DNA of 8,062 nucleotides from an uncultured bacterium. Lineage in GTDB: Bacteria; Planctomycetota; UBA1135; GCA-002686595. The position numbers and the translations under genes were made by a program. The stretch is taken from contig CAJXRJ010000336.1 in NCBI GenBank assembly GCA_913058555.1, positions 1-8,062 on the forward strand, in the 5' to 3' direction. The number at the start of each line of letters is the position of its first letter. The first letter of the stretch is position 1. The notes beneath the pieces were generated by a model. The model was not told the DNA's origin. It saw only the letters and a program-made list of their open reading frames with translations, and did no database searches. Shown one piece after another: positions 4,492-8,062 of the stretch.

Positions 4492-5871
4492 GTGGAGAAC
4501 AACTTCCTAAAGCTGTTCAAGATCCCGGAGACCCGGCAGCGCATCCTGCGAACGCTGGGCCTTCTGATCGCGTACAGGGTCGGTTTCCAGATCCCGATCC
4601 CCGGCATGGACCCCGCATTCATTAGTGAATCCGGTGGTGGCTTGTTCGGGATGATCTCGGCCTTGTCCGGCGGACAGCTGGGCCAGTCGACGATCTTTGC
4701 TCTCGGGATCATGCCGTACATCTCGGCGTCCATCATCTTCTCGATGCTTACCAAGGTGTCGCCTCAGCTAGAGGCGGTCGCCAAGGAAGGTGCCGCAGGC
4801 CAGAAGAAGATCAACCAGTGGACGCGTCTCACGACGGTGCCCATCGCGTTGGTCCAGGGAATCTTCGTCTACACGGGGGTGTTCCTTCAGACCGAAGGGA
4901 TGATCGACCCCATGATGGAGCAGCACAAGTTCATGCTCGGCATCATCGTCGTGGGTGCGCTGCTCGCGGGCGCCCTGCTCGTGATGTGGATCGGTGAGCT
5001 CATCACGGAGTACGGGGTCGGCAACGGCGCCTCCCTGATCATCATGGCCGGCATCATCGCCGGTCTCCCGAACAGCGTCGTGGCCCTCAAGAGCAGCGAC
5101 AACTTCTGGAACACGATGGTCTTCCTCCTCCTTGTCTGGGCCATCACGATCTTCGTCGTGGTGTTCATGCACAAAGGAGCAAGGCGCATCCCGATCCAGT
5201 ACGCCCGTCTCCAGCGCGGACGCCGCGTCTACGGAGGCCAGCGTCACTTCCTGCCGCTCAAGGTCAACATGGCCGGCGTCATGCCGATCATCTTCGCCTC
5301 GGTGCTCTTCGTCATCCCCGGCATCCTCTTCCAGTGGATGGGTTGGGACTACGGGGCGCGCATGTTCGGCACGCCGACCGGCTTCATCTACACGACCCTC
5401 TACTTGCTCCTGATCTTCTCGTTCTGCTTCTTCTGGAACCGTCTGATGTTCCAGCCTGAGGAGATCGCGAACAACCTTCGGGAGCACGGATCCTTCATCC
5501 CCGGCATTCGACCCGGCGCCAAGACGGCGGAGTACCTCTCCAGCGTCCTGACCCGGATCACCCTGGCCGGCGCGGCGTTCCTCGCCGTGGTCGCGGTCTT
5601 GCCAAACTTCATCACCAGGGACTCCGGTCTCACCATGGAGATGCAGTACTTCCTCGGTGGCACAAGCGTGCTCATCGTGGTGGGGGTGGCCCTCGAGCTG
5701 GTGGACAAGCTGCAAGCGCAGCTCGTCATGAAGGCTTACGATGGCAGCGGTGACGAGCCCGCCGGGCCCGCCACGAGCACCAAATCTGGCAAGAAGAAGA
5801 AGGGTGCCGCAGGGCGTTCCTCCGCTTCCTGGACCAAGCGCGATGGGGGAGCGCAACCTGGCAAGAGCTAG
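4492..5871 (+). CDS. secY: Protein translocase channel subunit SecY
   Basis: The 459-residue product is SecY, the central channel of the Sec translocon in the inner membrane. It works with SecE, SecG and SecA, and receives ribosome-nascent chains. Ten hydrophobic segments lie at about residues 21-38, 66-88, 115-133, 148-168, 179-198, 207-226, 258-280, 299-316, 352-374 and 384-405. The cytoplasmic loop between segments 8 and 9 has PEEIANNLREHGSFIPGIRP, including the conserved arginine that contacts SecA or the ribosome. A GVGNGASLIIMAGI block opens segment 5. The start is GTG: an in-frame TGA at 4477-4479 rules out anything much earlier, and the family N terminus fits. Residues 414-459 form a tail rich in Gly, Ser and Lys, longer than in E. 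coli SecY (443 residues). adk and map, often next, are absent. Confidence 0.97.
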   Translation: MENNFLKLFKIPETRQRILRTLGLLIAYRVGFQIPIPGMDPAFISESGGGLFGMISALSGGQLGQSTIFALGIMPYISASIIFSMLTKVSPQLEAVAKEGAAGQKKINQWTRLTTVPIALVQGIFVYTGVFLQTEGMIDPMMEQHKFMLGIIVVGALLAGALLVMWIGELITEYGVGNGASLIIMAGIIAGLPNSVVALKSSDNFWNTMVFLLLVWAITIFVVVFMHKGARRIPIQYARLQRGRRVYGGQRHFLPLKVNMAGVMPIIFASVLFVIPGILFQWMGWDYGARMFGTPTGFIYTTLYLLLIFSFCFFWNRLMFQPEEIANNLREHGSFIPGIRPGAKTAEYLSSVLTRITLAGAAFLAVVAVLPNFITRDSGLTMEMQYFLGGTSVLIVVGVALELVDKLQAQLVMKAYDGSGDEPAGPATSTKSGKKKKGAAGRSSASWTKRDGGAQPGKS

Positions 5872-5883
5872 CTCGCGCAACCC

Positions 5884-6144
5884 ATGGCAAAAGAAGAACC
5901 CATAACGGTCGAGGCGATCGTGACTGAGGCACTCCCCAACGCACGCTTTCGGGCGAAGTTGGAGTCCGGTCACGAGATCCTTGCCCACGTCTCGGGAAAG
6001 ATGCGGATGCACTACATCCGGATCCTTCCTGGCGACAAGATCACAGTCGAGATGTCACCGTACGACCTCACCAAGGGTCGGATCACCTGCCGGGGTGAGC
6101 GCCGCAGACGCGGCGGCCGCGGCCGTAGGAGAAGAAGAAGATGA
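5884..6144 (+). CDS. infA: Translation initiation factor IF-1 with an arginine-rich tail
   Basis: The 86-residue product is IF-1, an OB-fold protein that occupies the A site during initiation. Residues 1-70 match the family end to end: MAKEEPITVEAIVTEALPNA, RFRAKLESGHEILAHVSGKM, RMHYIRILPGDKITVEMSPY and DLTKGRITCR. Typical IF-1 stops near residue 72. Here residues 71-86 add a tail of almost only Arg and Gly, ending in six arginines. The last five arginine codons are AGG and AGA, unlike the CGN codons that dominate nearby, and they supply the ribosome-binding site of rpmJ. The start, 12 bases after secY, has no Shine-Dalgarno sequence. The stop overlaps rpmJ by 4 bases. Confidence 0.97.
   Translation: MAKEEPITVEAIVTEALPNARFRAKLESGHEILAHVSGKMRMHYIRILPGDKITVEMSPYDLTKGRITCRGERRRRGGRGRRRRRR
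6127..6131 (+). promoter_or_regulatory. Ribosome binding site of rpmJ inside the infA tail codons
   Basis: AGGAG lies 9 bases before the rpmJ ATG at 6141, within a purine run made by the final arginine codons of infA. Together with the ATGA overlap it points to coupled translation of L36 and IF-1. Confidence 0.7.
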
Positions 6145-6260
6145 AAGTTCGCAGCAGCGTCCGGCGTATGTGCGCCTCCTGCAAGATCGTCAAGCGTCGC
6201 GGTGTCCTTCGCGTCATTTGCAAAGCAGACCCCCGTCACAAGCAGAAGCAGGGCAAGTAG
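6141..6260 (+). CDS. rpmJ: 50S ribosomal protein L36, zinc-binding form
   Basis: This 39-residue product starts MKVRSSVRRMCASCKIVKRR and ends VICKADPRHKQKQGK. It matches L36 along its length (E. coli 38 residues). The four zinc ligands Cys11, Cys14, Cys27 and His33 are all present with the family spacing, so this is the zinc-ribbon form. L36 is the smallest large-subunit protein and binds 23S rRNA near the base of the L7/L12 stalk. The ATG overlaps the infA stop by 4 bases (6141-6144). The infA-rpmJ-rpsM-rpsK-rpsD order is the common bacterial one. Confidence 0.96.
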   Translation: MKVRSSVRRMCASCKIVKRRGVLRVICKADPRHKQKQGK

Positions 6261-6424
6261 TCGCAGCCGCGATTCCTTCCCGCCTCACTCACTCACCTGC
6301 CCTACTTTCTTGTGGGCAACAACGAGGCTCCGGCACCCGTCGGATCCATCGCCTCCAAGTCAGCATCGCCCGCAGTATCACTGGGCGTCTTTTCGCCCCT
6401 CGGGCCCACTAAACAGAGCATCTC
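6261..6424 (+). promoter_or_regulatory. Long leader before rpsM with competing helices
   Basis: This 164-base gap has no convincing gene. GGGCG (6383-6387) and CGCCC (6394-6398) make a hairpin with a TCTTTT loop. GCCCAC (6404-6409) is complementary to GTGGGC (6312-6317), and its GCCCA part also to TGGGC (6382-6386), so alternative folds exist. In E. coli the alpha operon leader, which S4 binds to repress S13, S11 and S4, lies at exactly this junction. That role is plausible by position only. I see no clear promoter boxes. Confidence 0.35.
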
Positions 6425-6802
6425 ATGGCACGTGTCATCGGCGTCGACATCCCAAACGACAAACGTTTGGAGATCAGCCTTACCTACATCTTCGGCGTAG
6501 GCCGCAAGACGGCACTCGACGTCTGCCGCGACCTCAACCTCGACCCGGGGATGAAATCGCGGGACCTGAACGAGGAGCAGCTGACGAACCTCGCTAACCA
6601 CCTGCGGAAGAACTACTCGGTGGAGGGTGACCTCCGTCGTTCCCTGGCACAGGCGATTTCTCGCCTGCGCGACATCGGCTGCTACCGCGGCCTCCGTCAC
6701 CGGCGCAGCCTGCCCTGTCGTGGTCAGCGCACCCGGACGAACGCTCGTACCCGCAAGGGACCGAAGAAAACCGTCGCCGGCAAGAAGTCGATCAAGAAGT
6801 AA
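6425..6802 (+). CDS. rpsM: 30S ribosomal protein S13
   Basis: The 125-residue product is S13, which sits in the head of the small subunit, forms bridges to the large subunit and contacts the P-site tRNA with its C-terminal tail. It starts MARVIGVDIPNDKRLEISLT and YIFGVGRKTA (helix-hairpin-helix-like H2TH region). The middle has VEGDLRRSLAQAISRLRDIG and CYRGLRHRRSLPCRGQRTRT, and the end is NARTRKGPKKTVAGKK, all diagnostic. Length is normal (about 118 to 126). No Shine-Dalgarno sequence precedes the ATG, which follows the long leader. Confidence 0.98.
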   Translation: MARVIGVDIPNDKRLEISLTYIFGVGRKTALDVCRDLNLDPGMKSRDLNEEQLTNLANHLRKNYSVEGDLRRSLAQAISRLRDIGCYRGLRHRRSLPCRGQRTRTNARTRKGPKKTVAGKKSIKK

Positions 6803-6810
6803 TGCCGTCC

Positions 6811-6845
6811 GGCGGCCCCCGCCCTCCTCAAGGGGGCGGCCCGCC
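6811..6845 (+). other. Strong GC-rich hairpin between rpsM and rpsK
   Basis: CCGCCCTC (6819-6826) pairs with GGGGGCGG (6832-6839), 8 pairs including one G-U, around a CTCAA loop. An outer GGCGG (6811-6815) pairs with CCGCC (6841-6845) across a small internal loop. It begins 8 bases after the rpsM stop. No T run follows, so it is not a standard intrinsic terminator. It may slow decay, be a processing site or cause partial termination. Confidence 0.5.
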
Positions 6846-6856
6846 ACCAGGCACCC

Positions 6857-6869
6857 GAACTCAGCGTTC
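6857..6869 (+). repeat. GAAC-N5-GTTC dyad before rpsK, identical to one before secY
   Basis: GAACTCAGCGTTC here is identical to 4386-4398, and the match extends one base to the left (CGAACTCAGCGTTC, 6856-6869 and 4385-4398). It ends 8 bases before the rpsK ATG. Confidence 0.4.
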
Positions 6870-6877
6870 AACGAATC

Positions 6878-7258
6878 ATGGCCAAGAGCACAAAGCGCAA
6901 GGCGAAAAAGAACATCGTCAAGGGGATCGTCCACGTGAAGTCGACGTTCAACAACACCCACGTGACGATCACCGACCCAGCCGGCAACACGATTTCGTGG
7001 GGCACGGCGGGCAGCCAAGGGTTCAAGGGAACCCGCAAAAGCACACCGTTCGCCGCCCAGCGCGCGGCGGACAACGCCGCGCAAGCGGCGATGCGTCACG
7101 GCCTCAAGGAGGTCGAAGTCCGCGTCAAAGGCGCCGGCTCGGGACGCGAGTCCGCGGTCCGCGCCCTGGCTAACGCCGGTCTTCGGGTGATCTCCATCGA
7201 GGACGTCACTCCGCTTCCCCACAACGGCTGCCGCGCTAAGAAGCGCCGCCGCGTCTGA
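6878..7258 (+). CDS. rpsK: 30S ribosomal protein S11
   Basis: The 126-residue product is S11, part of the platform of the small subunit, close to the mRNA exit site and partner of S7 and S18. The N terminus is very basic (MAKSTKRKAKKNIVKGIVHV), followed by STFNNTHVTITDPAGNTISW, GSQGFKGTRKSTPFAAQ, AADNAAQAAMRHGLKEVEVR and VKGAGSGRESAVRALANAGL. The C terminus IEDVTPLPHNGCRAKKRRRV contains the HNG motif, whose Asn becomes isoaspartate in E. coli S11. The usual VKGPGxGRE motif has Ala in place of Pro. No Shine-Dalgarno sequence precedes the ATG. Confidence 0.98.
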   Translation: MAKSTKRKAKKNIVKGIVHVKSTFNNTHVTITDPAGNTISWGTAGSQGFKGTRKSTPFAAQRAADNAAQAAMRHGLKEVEVRVKGAGSGRESAVRALANAGLRVISIEDVTPLPHNGCRAKKRRRV

Positions 7259-7298
7259 TTCACCTTCGTTCGAACGCGGTATCCGCCCCTGACTCCCC

Positions 7299-7320
7299 GA
7301 TGCGCTGCCTTCGCGCCATC
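7299..7320 (+). other. Hairpin in the rpsK-rpsD gap
   Basis: GATGCGC (7299-7305) pairs with GCG (7313-7315) and CATC (7317-7320) across a bulged C, giving 7 pairs around a 7-base loop. The same 115-base gap has the perfect palindrome CGTTCGAACG (7267-7276) and a GCGG/CCGC hairpin (7276-7286). No T run follows either hairpin. Confidence 0.35.
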
Positions 7321-7373
7321 TTGTGAGACCCAAGGCCGGCTCCTAGAACGAACACGACCCGCTTCAAAACGAT

Positions 7374-8003
7374 ATGGCTCGTTACACCGGACCCAAGATC
7401 AAGCAGTGCCGCCGGGAGGGGATGAACCTCTTCTTCCTCGGCCAGAACACGTCCAGCGGAAAAGTCGCAGTGCTCCAGCGCCGCGACTACCCGCCTGGCG
7501 TCCACGCCCAAAGCCGCCGCAAGGTGACTGAGTACGGCGTGCGACTCCGCGAGAAGCAGAAGCTCAAGCGCGTCTTTGGCGTTCTCGAGCGCCAGTTCAA
7601 GCGCTACTTTGCTGAGGCCGAGCGTATGAAGGGCAACACGGGTGAGAACCTGCTGTCGCTCCTCAACCGTCGACTCGACAACGTCGTGCTCTCTGGCGGC
7701 TTCGCCACGACCCTGGCCCAGGCCCGGCAAATGGTGAACCACGGCCACTACCTCGTGAACGGCAAGCGCGTCGGCATCCCGTCGTACCGCGTCCGCCCGG
7801 GTGATGTCATCACTCCGCGTGACAAGGAGAACACCAAGAAGATCGTCTCGGCGTTCATCGACGTGAACAAGGGTGGAGTCCAGCCTGACTGGCTCGGCAT
7901 CGACGGGGACGCCATGGCGATCACCGTGACGACCCTGCCCAAGCGCGAAGACTTCATGTTCCCGATCCAAGAGCAGCTCATCGTCGAGCTTTGCTCCAAG
8001 TGA
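7374..8003 (+). CDS. rpsD: 30S ribosomal protein S4, with a degenerate N-terminal zinc site
   Basis: The 209-residue product is S4, a primary 16S rRNA binder that nucleates small-subunit assembly and helps form the mRNA entry channel. It starts MARYTGPKIKQCRREGMNLF, then RRDYPPGVHAQSRRKVTEYG and LREKQKLKRVFGVLERQFKR. The S4 RNA-binding domain at about residues 98-160 includes LNRRLDNVVLSGGF, QARQMVNHGHYLVNGKRVGI and PSYRVRPGDVI. The end, FMFPIQEQLIVELCSK, is typical. Length is standard (about 205). The family's zinc form has Cys at about 9, 12, 26 and 31. Here only Cys12 remains, with Ile, Thr and Val at the others. In E. coli S4 represses the alpha operon. No Shine-Dalgarno sequence is visible. 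Confidence 0.98.
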   Translation: MARYTGPKIKQCRREGMNLFFLGQNTSSGKVAVLQRRDYPPGVHAQSRRKVTEYGVRLREKQKLKRVFGVLERQFKRYFAEAERMKGNTGENLLSLLNRRLDNVVLSGGFATTLAQARQMVNHGHYLVNGKRVGIPSYRVRPGDVITPRDKENTKKIVSAFIDVNKGGVQPDWLGIDGDAMAITVTTLPKREDFMFPIQEQLIVELCSK

Positions 8004-8015
8004 TCGACCTTCGGG

Positions 8016-8062
8016 CTGTCTCTTATACACATCTGACGCTGCCGACGATATGCAGTGTGTAG
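8016..8062. other. Illumina Nextera adapter and index (artificial sequence)
   Basis: From 8016 the sequence is CTGTCTCTTATACACATCT, the Nextera transposase mosaic end, followed by GACGCTGCCGACGA (8035-8048), the read-2-side adapter. TATGCAGT (8049-8056) is the reverse complement of ACTGCATA, which I recall as i5 index 506. GTGTAG (8057-8062) starts the reverse complement of the P5 primer. These 47 bases are not from the organism. Reverse-strand translations starting here give the well-known artefact peptides MYKRQ and MCIRDS. Confidence 0.97.

Noticed and set aside
5865..5874. GAGCTAGCTC palindrome over the secY stop codon
   Set aside because: It is only 10 bases with no loop and no repeats elsewhere, so chance is the best explanation.
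4768..6012. A 414-residue reverse-strand open frame opposite secY and infA
   Set aside because: Its His, Asp, Glu and Arg-rich sequence is the expected complement of a hydrophobic GC-rich gene. No family features are seen.
6202..6597. Open frame across the rpmJ-rpsM gap
   Set aside because: It overlaps rpmJ and rpsM in the wrong frame, and its Ser, Arg and Pro-rich translation has no family features.
6811..6845. Intrinsic terminator after rpsM
   Set aside because: The stem is strong but no T run follows, and rpsK and rpsD belong to the same conserved operon.
6302..7333. A 343-residue reverse-strand open frame opposite rpsM and rpsK
   Set aside because: It is antisense to two certain ribosomal protein genes and has no recognisable domain.
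7260..8032. Long reverse-strand open frames opposite rpsD
   Set aside because: They begin inside the Nextera adapter and run antisense to a certain S4 gene. Their N termini (MYKRQ, MCIRDS) are known adapter artefacts.

Overview
This window is an almost uninterrupted run of bacterial translation genes: the end of the S10 cluster, the spc cluster and the start of the alpha cluster, all on the + strand. In order it carries the 3' end of rpmC (L29), then rpsQ (S17), rplN (L14), rplX (L24), rplE (L5), rpsH (S8), rplF (L6), rplR (L18), rpsE (S5), rplO (L15), secY, infA (IF-1), rpmJ (L36), rpsM (S13), rpsK (S11) and rpsD (S4). The last 47 bases (8016-8062) are not genomic. They are an Illumina Nextera adapter, so the real sequence stops 12 bases after the rpsD stop codon, just where rpoA and rplQ would be expected.

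The organism is a GC-rich bacterium. The protein sequences, the extended S17, and the lack of rpsN (S14), rpmD (L30), adk and map at their usual places fit the PVC superphylum, most likely Planctomycetota. This is a judgement from remembered family sequences and gene orders, not a search result. The adapter indicates a draft or metagenomic contig end.

Layout: positions 1-1191 (L29 end, S17, L14, L24) are compact, with 4-base and 1-base overlaps and good Shine-Dalgarno (SD) sequences at L14 and L24. A 121-base gap leads to L5. From L5 to S5 (1313-3789) spacing is 11 to 30 bases. The S5-L15 gap (81 bases) and the L15-secY gap (138 bases) hold inverted repeats. secY, infA and rpmJ are tightly packed. 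A 164-base gap precedes rpsM, and gaps of 75 and 115 bases separate rpsM, rpsK and rpsD. No gene-free stretch exceeds 300 bases.

The products work together: small- and large-subunit ribosomal proteins, the initiation factor IF-1, and the SecY channel that receives nascent membrane and secreted proteins. I see no mobile element, CRISPR array, tRNA, rRNA or unknown protein system. The points worth a second look are the adapter, the missing genes, an Arg-rich IF-1 tail whose codons double as the rpmJ ribosome-binding site, an S4 that has lost three of four zinc cysteines, SD sequences mostly confined to tightly coupled genes, and several RNA-hairpin or dyad elements in unusually long gaps.
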